Below, piece after piece: positions 24,827-38,570 of a DNA stretch of 64,000 bases. Under the pieces are notes generated by a model, which worked only from the letters and a program-made list of their open reading frames with translations, was not told the origin of the DNA and did not search any database. The number at the start of each line of letters is the position of its first letter. Position 1 is the first letter of the stretch. Position numbers and translations under genes: made by a program. The stretch comes from Dipetalonema caudispina (taxonomy: Eukaryota > Nematoda > Chromadorea > Rhabditida > Onchocercidae), in contig JABVXV010000023.1 of assembly GCA_013365325.1 (NCBI GenBank), forward strand, positions 372,001 through 436,000. The letters run 5' to 3'.

Positions 24827-26881
24827 ATGGTAGATGATGACAACTATCGTTCAGCTGATAATAAACAACGAAATGATTCGAATAATCTAATTAACAATGT
24901 AGCAGCAAATGATGATAATAGTCTTAAATACAATACACGATATCATGATGATATTAATATTATTATCAGGAAATTCAATGATAACAGTTCATTCAATATA
25001 AACGATGATTATTCGAAATTTATTACGGCAAGTTTTTGCATCATGTTTACTTGGAACTTTTAAATATGTTATTCTCATTAGAAAAGTTTTTAAATGCATT
25101 TCGTAATTTTCTTTTAAATAAATTTCGTATCAAAGCAAAAATTTCTAGGAAAAAATTATCATTAATTATTTTGGCATGAGAGTCTTTTTAATTCATGATT
25201 TACTTATAGTATTCAATTATTTTAGGATGTAAAAATTATAAAAGCCGATGATTCAGACAAAGCTTCGGAGGGAATTTTGAATTGTGGAGAAACCGAAAAA
25301 ATAAACGATACTTATTTATTATTGAAAAGATTAGCGGCAAAGTTTAATGCAGTGGGAGAAAAATCAAGATGTTGTAATATTTTTCAAAAAGATCGAGCAC
25401 GTTTAATATATGATTGTCCAACAACAAGTTCAAAAAATTCACTCAGGTTTCAGGCTTTGAGGAATCGACTTGCATGTTTAAAAAAACTTGTGAATTTAAA
25501 ATATTTGACAGGTTCAAAAATAGAACATTCTACAAATTCCGAAAAATCAATAGAATTACAGCATCCATTAAGTTTGAAAAATACAACAGATCCAGAGCAT
25601 CCGGAAATTTTGAAACGTTCAGAGACTTCATCAAGTTCGGAAAATTCGACAGATTCTGAAGGTTCAGCAGGAAGTTTCGGATGTTCGACTGGCTCAAGAG
25701 ATCCATCAAAAGCGAATAATCCAACAGATTCGGAACATTACGAAAGTTTGAAGCACTCAAAGACTTCATCAAGTTCAGAAAATCTAACAAATTCAGGGGA
25801 ATCTGAAACTTCTGAGTGCTCAACTAGCCCAGAGGATCCATCGAATTCGGAAAATCCGACAGAGTATTCGGCAAGTTCGAAGCATTCAGCAGATTCAGAG
25901 AATTCATCAAGTTCAGAAAATTCAACAAATCCAGAGCATTCGGCAAATTCAGAATACTTGACAAGTTTAGAGCATTTACCAGATCAGGAAAATACATCGG
26001 GTTCACAGCATTTGGCGAGTTCAGAACATTCAACAAATTTGCAACATTCACAAAATCGGCAAAATCTGACAGGTTCAGAGGAATCGGTAGGTTCGGAACA
26101 TTCAACAGATTCAGAGAATTCATCAAGTTCAGAAAATTCGACAAATCCAGAGCATTCGGCAAATTCAGAATATTTAACAGGTTTAGAGTATTTATCAAGT
26201 CAGGAAAATCCATCAGAATCACAGCACTTTGAAAGTTCAAAATACATAACAAATTTGGAGCATTTACCAAACCCAGGAAATTCAACAGATTCACAACATT
26301 TGGTGAGTTCAGGACATTCATCAAAGTTGGAGCACTCGACACATTCAGAACATCCAGTGCATGCAAAATGTTCGACAACTTCAATAATACCTGAAGGTTC
26401 AGGTCCATCGCGAAATTTTGAAACTTCAGAAATTTTACAAAGTTCGGGTAGTCGAAAATTCTCGACTTCCCTTGAAGACGAAGAACTTTCTAGAGGAAGA
26501 TCAAGAATTTTGATTGATTCTGTTGATCCAATGCTGCCAATTTCATCGGATGATTTAAAGGAAGTTTCAGTGGAAATTCGAAATTATGGTGATGGCACAG
26601 AAGCAGATGACATCTATCCTTTTTTGTCAAATTCTACAGCAAATGTCAACGTAGTCGAACAAGAGCTGGAAAGTGCTCAAAGATTATTGAATACGATAAC
26701 TTGTGAAGTATTAGCAAATTCAGAAAGTGGAGAACATACTACTGCATGGGAAAATTTATTAATTATAAACGATGAGTCATATTTGGAATATTTCATGTGT
26801 TCACAATATTCCTCAAGTAGTTCAGAAAATCCTGAACAGCAGTTAGATTTGGATAATTTGTTAGTTGAAACAAGACAATAA
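24827..26881 (+). CDS. unrecognised 618-aa serine-rich repetitive protein
   Basis: I do not recognise this protein. Exon 1 (24827-25027) encodes an Asp/Asn-rich start, MVDDDNYRSADNKQRND... Exon 2 (25226-26881) is 551 codons. Exon 2 has no in-frame ATG, so it must be spliced to an upstream exon. The only junction that keeps frame uses a GC donor, ACG|GCAAGT, to TTTTAG|GAT. Roughly residues 140-450 are a degenerate five-residue repeat of the form S-x-E-[HN]-S/x (15 nt), such as SSSENSTNPEHSANSEYL. A 216-bp segment is duplicated within it. The C-terminal ~170 residues are non-repetitive and acidic. No signal peptide or membrane helix is seen. The stop codon overlaps an AATAAA. The repeat resembles intrinsically disordered Ser/Glu scaffold or phosphoprotein regions, but no function is assigned. 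Confidence 0.75.
25892..26323 (+). repeat. 216-bp internal duplication of coding repeat
   Basis: The segment starting at 25892 recurs at 26108. Both copies encode SENSSSSENSTNPEHSANSE followed by YLT and related residues, with divergence increasing toward the end of each copy. The offset is 216 bp (72 codons), in frame. It lies in the larger 15-nt degenerate array. Confidence 0.85.
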
Positions 26882-27225
26882 AATCAATCTCCTCCGCAAC
26901 ATTTGAATAATTATTGACTTAATAGTGATAACACTGATATACATTAAGATAATGATATCGGTATATAATTTTCCTTTTTTTCTCAAAAAAAAGTGTTTGC
27001 TGAGGAACATTTCGATAAATTCATTTTTTATTGATTTTTGAAATAGTATTGTATCTGAAATGTTTCAATGGCATATTTGATAAACTATTTTCATGATTTT
27101 TTACAGTTATTCAATTATATGCTCAAATGTTACTTTCATTACACTATTAGGCTAATCTTCTTAGCTTTTTAGGCTTTAAAATGTCTATATTTGCGGTGAT
27201 TACCAGATAAGCCATAATATTACGA

Positions 27226-27756
27226 TTATCAGAAACATTTGATTATTGGTCGTTTGTCTTTTATACCTTAATATTGACATTTACTTATGTTTTTTCTTGT
27301 AGGCTGAAATTGTCAAATTTAAATGTTCAACTGAATTCATGTATACATATATACACATATGTGTTTATGTATGTGTGCGCTTTTTTGAATTTTGAATGTT
27401 TTGAAAATACTATTTAATAGAAGGATTAAAATTGTTTATTACAAATATGGCAAATATTATAATTAAAATAGCTCGAAGAAAAACTCAGTCATGTCATAAC
27501 GGAGGTTTTTATAATTGTCGTTTTTTTTTTTTACCTTCTTAGTTTATCTTATATCGATTAAAAAATAGAAGAAATTTTTGAAATAATAAAAAATACCAGG
27601 CAAACGTTTTTTTGAAATTATAAATGTAAATTAAAGTTTTTCAAAATGCAAACTTAAACTATGAAAAGTTAGAAAAATAACCCAAATTTAAGCGGCAGAA
27701 TTTTCATCCAACAAATTTTGCATATAAAATTGACGCCATTGTACAATTTCTTTTTC
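27226..27756. repeat. direct repeat, copy 1
   Basis: This copy begins ATTATCAGAAACATTT and matches 28195-28718 over about 525 bases at roughly 95% by eye, with an offset of 969 bases. I see no target-site duplication, terminal inverted repeat or coding domain. It lies about 340 bases downstream of the Ser-rich gene. Confidence 0.9.
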
Positions 27757-28194
27757 TTTTTTAGATTTAAATTTATAGTAATGAATGCTAGTTGATTAGA
27801 ACGTATTAGCTTCTTCGAGTTAGAAACATTTTAAATATTGAATTTGATATGTTTCATTTTTTAATTTGATATCGAAGCAATAAAATGTTATTGCCAATTC
27901 ATGCTAAGCAATCGATAGTCATTTTGCTCTCAAAATTTTATTCAGGAAAATTATACATTCACTTTATAGTTGATCCATCTGGCCTACATGAACTAATCCT
28001 TTGTGCTGTGCAGTTGATTGACCATAAAATTAGCACATGATATTTGACCCTCAAAATTTGAATTTTCTTGAAAAATTGAAAATTCATTCTATAGTTGCCT
28101 TACTTGATCTACATCAGCCCTAAATTCTTATGGATTTATCATAAATTTAATAAATGAGAAAGTTTTCTTAACGCTTAAAATAAATGTGTGTCGA

Positions 28195-28718
28195 TTATCA
28201 GAAACATTTAATTACTGGTCGTCTGTCTTTTATTCGTTAATATTGACATTTACTTATGTTTTTTCTTGTAGGCTGAAATTTTCAAATTTAAATGTTCAAC
28301 TGAATTCATGTATACATATATACACATATGTGTTTATGTATGTGTGCGCTTTTTTGAATTTTGAATGTTTTGAAAATACTATTTAATAGAAGGATTAAAA
28401 TTGTTTATTACAAGTATGGCAAATATTATAATTAAAATAGCTCGAAGAAAAACTCAGTCATGTCATAACGGAGGTTTTTATAATTGTCGTTTTCTTTTCA
28501 TCTTCTTAGTTTATCTTATATGGATTAAAAAATAGAAGAAATTTTTGAAATAATAAAAAATATCAGGCAAACATTTTTTTGAAATTATAAATGTAAATTA
28601 AAGTTTTTTAAAAATGCAAACTTAAACTCTGAAAAGTTAGAAAAATAACCCAAATTTAAGCGGCAGAATTTTCATTCAACAATTTGTTTCATATAAAATT
28701 TGCGCCATCGTACAATAA
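28195..28718. repeat. direct repeat, copy 2
   Basis: This is the second copy of the 525-base repeat, in the same orientation as copy 1 and separated from it by about 440 bases of single-copy DNA. It differs by scattered substitutions and small indels in T runs. Confidence 0.9.
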
Positions 28719-30492
28719 TAGCAGAAAGTAATATGTATTGGAGACTTGTTTTTCTTTCGCAATCAAAAGATGAAACAAATTTCTGTTCGTTAAATTTCAG
28801 ATTTTAACTCCAATTAAAATTTAATTACTCCCTAGTGACAAACTGTTTAGGAAATTAATCGCTAATTTTCGTTCTATCAACAATCTTTTTTTGCAATTAG
28901 CAAATTCAGAGCTTTCCTATCTGATTGAAAGAAATATTCATTATTGAAATTAAGAATTTCTAAGCAATTCGTATAAAATCAGCGATAAACGGTATCATCG
29001 ATATGAAACATAATCTCATTCCATATATTAATGGCTGATTTGTTTGAATGCAAAAACTGAATCTTTTTTTTTGAAATTGGCTATTATACGAAGATCAGAG
29101 CACTTTTTCGTTTTGTTCAATAGTTTAAAAAAACTAAATTTATATGATTTTTATTTTTTTCACATTGAAGTATAGCAATATTGGTTTTTTCCGGTTGATC
29201 ATAAATTATTGATCTCGAGAAATTGCTGTATGCTGTCTTTCATAAATTTTACATGTTTACTATCTACGATATTTAACATAGTAATTAACAGGTGCAATAA
29301 GGCGTATAATATTTTTGCTCATACTGTATGTATTTTACATTTGTCGAAATGATCAATCAATCGAAATGATACATATATCAAATATCAAATTTAGGAGTTA
29401 TATTGATATATATATAAGTTAACTGTGTTTTTTGTCCATCATCTGTTTTCCATGTTTAGTATTTTTTTCTCTTAAAATTTTCGAAAGTTCAATTAATATT
29501 GTGCATTAATTTTGTCAGAAAAGAAAGATCAACCTATTACTTCTTCTTTTTTTGGAAAATTAGCTAGCACATATATTTGTCATTTATTTAAATTTTATAA
29601 ATTGTTAATCATAAATTATTCTGATCGTTTTTATTTTTGTTCCATAAACAATATTCAAAAGAGAAAAGTAAAAACTCCCTTTTAGCTTTAAAAAATGAAA
29701 AGGAAAACTCAATAGAGGAAAAGATATTTAAATAAGGTTAAATTTATTTCATCCCATATTAAATCATCCGAAAGATTAAATTTGTCTGTCCATATAATTC
29801 GCTTACAATATGAAACCTATGCTTTATTTGAATGTTGAATCTTCAGAAAAAAAAAAAGGAAAACTAATCCAAAAAGAATAAGAATCCCAATATTATTCCA
29901 TTCTTTCGGTTTTTTTCTTTCGAAATTTTTGCAACAAAGTTATCATTATCAATTTTTTCTTCCAAAAGTACTGTTTTTACTCAAAATATTATCGGTTATT
30001 AAAAATCGTGTCATTTCTTTCTGCGGTAAATTTCTTTTGCTTTTTTTTGAATAATTATAAAGTAAGTAACCATTTTGTAAAGAATGAGCGAATCTTTATT
30101 AAATGCAAGCCGTGTTTGTTTGCAAATTTGAATCAATTCAATTTCATTTAATCAAACTATTGTAATAGTTATATTTATATTTGAATGAAGTAATTAATTT
30201 TTATACTTTCATGGTTATCTATACAACTTTGGTTTTTAATGTTATTTGATGTGAACAAGTTATCATGAAAGTACTCAGTATTTGAAATCTTTGAATAAGA
30301 AAAGATTAAATTAAAAAATAGACCCCCGCGACATCGCGTAATCTTTACTATTCCTAGCATCATTACTTCTTCACTTCCTCAGGCTTTTTTTTTTTAAGAA
30401 TAAGGGGAAATTTTTCCGCAATTAGCACATTTGCCGTAATCATCAATCAAAATTGACAACCCATAAATGTTTGAGTTTGACCGGTTGGTCAC

Positions 30493-30572
30493 CTGTATGT
30501 CTGTATGTATATATATATATGTGTGTGTGTTACGTACGTGTATGTATGTGTGTATGTATGTATGTATGTATT
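30493..30572. repeat. TATG/TG/TA compound microsatellite
   Basis: This is a mixed array of TA, TG and TATG units ending about 150 bases before the start codon of the four-membrane-span gene. Confidence 0.85.
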
Positions 30573-30718
30573 TCCCCACTTTTGTTATTATCAATGATCT
30601 AATCAATTAATTGAGAGGGTGTAATTGTAGACAGATACCAGCTCCCTGATTCATTGGGTCTCCGTCTGCATACCCGACGGACTTAACCTATCTTTCCAAC
30701 AGTACCCATCGTTAAGGA

Positions 30719-33700
30719 ATGCATTTTCGAGAATTTTGGGAAGATTGTCGAAAAGATATTGTAACTGGATGGCGAACACTTGCCGATAAGTCAGGTATTT
30801 TTTGATAAATGGTGAAATAGATCACAAATTTTTATCTTATTTTTTGAAATTTGAAATAAATTAACCGTTGAACTGTATACCGTTAATTTCACTCACTAAT
30901 TGATTGTATATAATTTTAACTCATTAAAGTAAGTTAGAATCGAATTTCTTTCGATTTATTAATTTTCTGCATTGATTTTCTACGTCAATATTTTAATTTT
31001 GAATTTTATTTGTTTAATTCATTAATAGTACAATTCAACGATGTAAATTATTGCATATTTCAATTCCTATAAAATTTATTTAAGTGATCAGTTAGTTTAC
31101 TTCTTGTAAAATCAAAATAAAACAGTTGGAACTTCATGATACTGTGGATATCAATTGTGTTGTGAAATGGCCGTATTCATATATATCCTGCATGTTGCAA
31201 AATCAAGCAAAGATTATAAATGTTCCATGCTGGATAGCAAATGCATTTTAAATTTGTAATTTTACTTCATCACATTTATCTTTTACATTTGAATTCCATC
31301 CCGCGAAATGTATTTTTTACTCATTTCCAAAAACCGGAAAGAGTCATTAAAAAAGAAATAACAGTTGTTGAATGATTTCTAAAATTCTAATTATAATATT
31401 AGTTGCGAAAACGTTTTTGCCAAACATTTTAATGCGTTCTTTGAAATTGCAAGAGAATAAAAAGAATTATTCGATAATTTTTTTTTTTGCCTAAAACACT
31501 GAAAATATCATACTCCTAGAGAGGTATTTAATCATTAGTGGCAATTTCAAATTATTTCATATTAAAATTGAAGTTTCACAAGCTAATTTGTCTTAAAAAT
31601 TCCTGATTTTATAAGTTCGAAATTAAAAAAAGACACAAATAATTTTGCACTTCATTTCAAATCGAAATGAAACAATCTTTTGAAAACATATTTTTCTCGT
31701 CTTTTCTATAGAAGTGAAATTCGAATGGCCAATAAATTGTCCAATCGAAGTACGTGAGCTTGTTGGTCCGGAACGATTTGATGCACAGGATCCGAAATTT
31801 ATGATGCCATTCTTCTGGAAAAGAGACTCCGTACCGGCATCTCGTTCCTGGTATGATTTATTGTATCATTTTGTGGAACAATTGTTAAGTTTTTGTAAAA
31901 TCAATCTAAATAACAATTTTGGTATTTAATTACCCAATAATAGTTTTAATACATCTATATATCAATTTCTTTCTACCACTAATTTACTTAATCAGTTGTG
32001 CACTAAACTGAAGAATAAGAAATGTATAAGGAATTAAATTTTGACAATAACAAATTTTAATCACTTCCATTTTTCTAAAATTCTATTTCTTTCTCAATCA
32101 TATTACTGAATTGAAATTTTACCATGCTAATGGTCAATCCATTTTAAAGTAAATAACATAAACTATTTGATAAATATATTTATTAGATAATAAATCTCAT
32201 TTTTTTACTTACCGTAAGATGAATAATGTTAAAAGTTGCAGAAGATTAATTATATGATAAAGTTTTCAGAAATTTCTGATATCTAAAAAAAGTGAAGGGT
32301 GAGATCAATCGATATTTAATTGTTAGATATTTCACGCATACAACTGAAATGAATAGTTCTTTTTTTGTAGTTTTTTCATTTTTTTTTTAAAAAGGTAACC
32401 TAAATATGTTTTTATCGTTATTTATAGGGGAATTGTTGTTTGCGCAATTGAATGGAGTTTTGGTGTCATATTTTTGTTGCTTTATTCCTTACACTATATT
32501 ATAGCATTTTTCACTTCTGAAGCTCGAACTATTGCAGCTTTTATATGCTTCATTACATTGTTACAGCTTAGTATATTTTTTAGCGCAAAGGTAAATTTTA
32601 ATTTAAAAATTTAAATTCTATCACTTTCGAAAAAAGTAACACTTCTATTTCGGAATCATAAAGTTTTGGAATTTTGAGTTGACTTTCAAATGTTAATTTG
32701 TAAATTTTGAATGTTAATTTTTTTAATGTTGATTTACAAACTTTTGAAATTGTAATTTTTTGAATGCTAATTAGCATATCTTTGAAATTTTTATGTTTTA
32801 GATCATTTATTATGTGATCGATCGTTTATTTAATTCATTCTTTATTAATCAATAAGATGAATAATAGAAAAATTAATTCTATTAAATTCTTTGTAATATA
32901 AACCATTTTCATTTTTTTTCCCACTCTGCTCCTTTTCAGCAACAAAGTGCTTTCAATGAATATATTGAATATGCATTACTATTATCAAAATAATAAATGC
33001 ATAAATATAGATAAATTATGGATTACTTTTAAATGTGAAATTAAAACTAAAATATAGATTTTGACGATATTTTTGGAATGGCACATTTTAAAATTAAATT
33101 TCAGGTGCTATTCGTGATTGCTATTTTAGAAAAGCATGCTTATTTACTCCGGCAACAATTGATATTTCAATATGTTACCTGTGTTTTTCTCTTACTTAAT
33201 GCGACATTTACTTTTACGGCTGATATGGGAGGATACAATGAGGAATATTTATTTGGTCGAAATGATCCGTTCCTGATCCGTACTGCGGCCATTATTTCTG
33301 TCATTTTCATCTTTGTTGAGCTTTACTTACGCTTAATGACAAAAGCAGTTTATACGTTTATTAGTGAAACAAAACGATTTAGGTATAAAATATAAATGAA
33401 TTTTATCAAATAAAGCAAAATACAAAATGAATTTAAACAGAAATAGATGTTACACTGTTATAATTCATATGCGGAACGTTATTACCATAGGTTATGAATT
33501 GCGACATATTGTTATAGGTTACCGTAATTTCCTCTGGACCACCGTATGCTACTAGTATTAAGTTCTTATAATTTGGAGTAATCAAAAATTATAGAATAAT
33601 AATCTATGATGTCTGGGATTCCCGGATTTTTTTCAAAATTTCCAATAAATTATATTTTTCCTGAATTTCTAATCGTACTAGGCTTATATAACTGTTGTAA

Positions 33701-34944
33701 AATTGTTATGTCTGTCTTTTTTTTTCTTGCAGGATTGCATTAGATAATTCAAGATGGCGCTATCGTAAACGCGTATACTTTTCCTATTGTTCAATTATGC
33801 AACAAAGCTTGTCCACTTTGGCTAAACCACAAAATATTCCTAAAGTGCAAGCCATCTTTCTCTTTTAAAATTTCTTTCTCAAAAATAAAAAAAGAGAAAT
33901 TTTAGGTTAAATTATAGTTATTGATAAATGTGCTCTCTTTCCCAATTTCAATTTTTTTTTTTTTTGTTTTTTAATCGAATAAAATAAATCCTATCCTAGT
34001 AAATTAAGTAATATCTTTTAAATGTTGTAAGTTTTTTCTCACTTCTTTTTCAGCCAGAAGATGCCTCAGATACAGTACGCAAATTAACTGTACCAGCAAT
34101 ATGCAATAGTAAAACGAATAAACGTGAAGTATTTTACTTTCATCTTATTTCAAATAATTGTTTTTTAGCCTAATCTCTCTAAAAAAAATCCATCATCAGT
34201 GGAAATAAATTTCGAAAACAAAGTAAGGTATGATACTTTATGGACAAATCACCTCTCTGGAAATTATTTGCTTGATTAATGTTAATACTTCATCATGATC
34301 TGCCTTCTAGTTAAAACTACTGACTTTTTTCAGGTTGCTGATCAAATATGCCAAACTAGTGATCGGCCGGGACTTTTGCGAAGGTAGATGCATTTTTAGT
34401 TATTTCAAAATTGAAATTAAGCATAATGAAATTTATAAGAGTAAAGGAGTTGTAATTCACCTGAAGTCAATTTAGGTTAAATATAAAATAGCTTTCAAAC
34501 TTTACAACAAACGTTTGAAAAAGTTTTTCGTAAGATGATAAATAATATTCGAAATTTTCAATAACTTAAAGGAAAAAATGGTATTAGGTTATAAAATAAA
34601 AAGTCATTTCTATCATATTTTCGCTTTTTTACTTCTTTCCCAGCTCAAAACAAAATCGTTACAATTGGCGCACTTCACGCATCTCACGTCAACGACAACG
34701 AGCAGTTAAACGAAGACCAAGCCGTTCACGTATTAATCAAGCTGGTGTGGCTCTATTAGAGGGCAATAGCAATAGTGCAGGAGTAACACTTTATATTGGT
34801 ATGCAGTTGAATTCGAAATACCTTCAAAGGCTTCACAAAGGTAACTTGGAGGATGTCACTATCCCGTTAATTTGCTCCAGTCAACATCGTCAGCATCAGC
34901 AACAACAACGATGGTGTCAATCATCAGATGAGAATGGAAGTTGA
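30719..34944 (+). CDS. four-transmembrane protein with basic C-terminal tail, 415 aa
   Basis: I do not recognise the family beyond a nematode-type multipass protein. Nine exons, 30719-30794, 31712-31850, 32428-32590, 33105-33382, 33733-33844, 34054-34128, 34169-34222, 34334-34383 and 34644-34944, close in phase. An in-frame TAA lies six bases before the ATG, fixing the start. The N-terminal ~71 residues are soluble and Trp-rich ([20 protein letters not shown]). Four hydrophobic helices follow at about residues 74-100, 105-125, 145-165 and 182-203, for example IIAFF and [14 protein letters not shown]. The ~210-residue tail is cytoplasmic-like: Ser-rich, then Arg-rich ([17 protein letters not shown]), ending with Gln runs. 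The layout resembles tetraspan accessory proteins, but the tetraspanin CCG motif is absent. Exon 6 is followed by a 40-base intron. Confidence 0.85.
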
Positions 34945-36854
34945 CCTCGCATCTCAAGCTTTACTTCATTATTTCTTGTTGTATTTAGTAATTTCTTCTT
35001 TTTCTCTCTCAACAAATTTATAGGATTTCTTCGATTAGTTAGAATTTCAAAAGTAAAAAAAAGAAATGAAATGGAAATGAGAAGAAAGTTCGCAAATTTC
35101 TTCCTCAATAGTTCGAGATATAATTCAATTCCATTCATCTATCTTCATATATAAAGCATGCATATATCATGTAGAAATCTACATGATAACCAAGAATCTT
35201 GCTAATTAATCTAATGCAAAGAATTAAATTTAGCATTCAAATTACCGTAGAACAAGGTGGAATATTGACCTCAGGTAATGCATAGTTATAAATCGATGGA
35301 GGAAAAAATATATTGCTTTGTGAATGCTTTTATGAACCAATATACGTCACGCTTTTCTCAAAATCCATACCATCCTGGATTTAAAAATAATCAATGCAGT
35401 ATTTGGATTATTCAATTTCATTAAATCAGAGAACAGAAGGGTACGTCACTTCTGCGCTATGATAAGAGTTGCCTATAGCATTAACTTCCAAAAACCCAAC
35501 AAAGCTGATTTAAATGATCAGGCAATGTCTCATAAAAATCGGTCTTTGTTTTCAAGAAAAAGAAACCTATCAATAACTGTCATGTTTTTAAGTTAATTAA
35601 TCAATTATAGTGCAATCAATAAAAAGAAGAGAAATTGCTGTAAACTCGTGCAGATGTGTCATTTCAAATGTAAATTTGTGTACCATCTCGATGGCTACAT
35701 AATTACACAAAATGAAATGAGAGAAAATAGAAATCTGGAATACGAAGGAACAATTACTAGTAAATGTCAGGAGTACAAAAAGCAAAGAAAACAATGATTT
35801 TTTTTTTTTTTTTTTGAAATGAATGAACACATTGCAAAGTTTCTGACTTAATTTTGTGATAATGGAAGAGGAAAGGATGGATAATGATACCAACACGCTC
35901 ATATCGTTTGCTCTATGATATTCCTCTTTTTGAGAAGAAAACACAAGAAAATTAAATCAGAACGATATTCACTCTTTCAACAAGATGAAGTTCTAGAAAC
36001 ACCTAATATGCACCTAACTCAAGTACGAATTCCATACACACGCATACACACACACACATTCATACATCCGAACCATTGAAACAGTCAACCATACAGCACG
36101 ATGTGAGTGTTTCGGGTAATATAAGCGAGGATTGAAAGCAGGAGAAAACGGATGTGAACAGTTTCACAACAATTTGCAAAAATCTCTTGAAAGGAATAAG
36201 TGATTGACTTTTACTTCAGCTGTTTGACTGAAATAGCCACAACACTGCCGATATAAAGAAGAAAAATATTTGCAATGAAATTTCAGGAAAAATTAAACAA
36301 TCGTCTGTTACATAAACATAATTATCACAATATTCAAATCTCAGCTATATTGCGCACAGGAAATTGGTCTTTTACCTAAAATCCGCTTAAAGAAATGAAA
36401 GAAAGTATTAATCGCTAAGTTAAGACGAAGTGCTGCGTGATAAATGATGAAGACAGTGAATTGAGGGCCAAAGAATTTGCCATTCAAAATAAATGTTATA
36501 AAGGCCCTCAAACGCATGTCACACATTTATATACCTTTTCTCATTCTGCATAATGAGTCAATTTGTAGGCACTCGATTCCATGTTACTCTCAGTTTTGGA
36601 ATTACAAAAAAAAAGCTCTAAAAAACGGAAAAATAAAGATGGTATCTGAACTAAAAATAGAGGTCGGGAAATTTCTCAACGCAATTTGAATTGCTATGAA
36701 TAATAGAACAAGAGAATGCAGTAGAACTAAACCTGCAGCTTTAAAACAAATAATTTTGTTACGAGCAGCACTTTTGGGAGTTTTTGTAAATTAATTCATA
36801 CAAACGAATGTCAGATGACATGCACAAAAAATTGTATACAGTTCTCCTCAAATT
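34945..36854. other. intergenic, convergent gap
   Basis: This is a 1.9-kb gap between the 3' ends of the four-span gene (+) and ARF1 (-). It contains a small 11-bp-arm palindrome near 35166-35189 and a CA-rich microsatellite at 36034-36060. No coding sequence is supported. Confidence 0.5.
36034..36060. repeat. CA microsatellite
   Basis: This is a short ACAC/ATAC array in the convergent intergenic region. Confidence 0.75.

Positions 36855-38570
<1,716 letters not shown>

Larger units (their letters stand above)
26882..30718. other. AT-rich intergenic with direct repeats and microsatellite
   Basis: No gene is supported in this 3.8 kb. It holds two long direct repeat copies (27226-27756 and 28195-28718) and a TATG/TG microsatellite at 30493-30572. 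A 66-codon frame in the second repeat copy is not conserved in the first. Confidence 0.5.

Noticed and set aside
25824..26408. 194-codon leucine/asparagine-rich antisense frame
   Set aside because: It is the mirror of the 15-nt Ser-rich coding repeat; the sense strand has exon structure and non-repetitive flanks.
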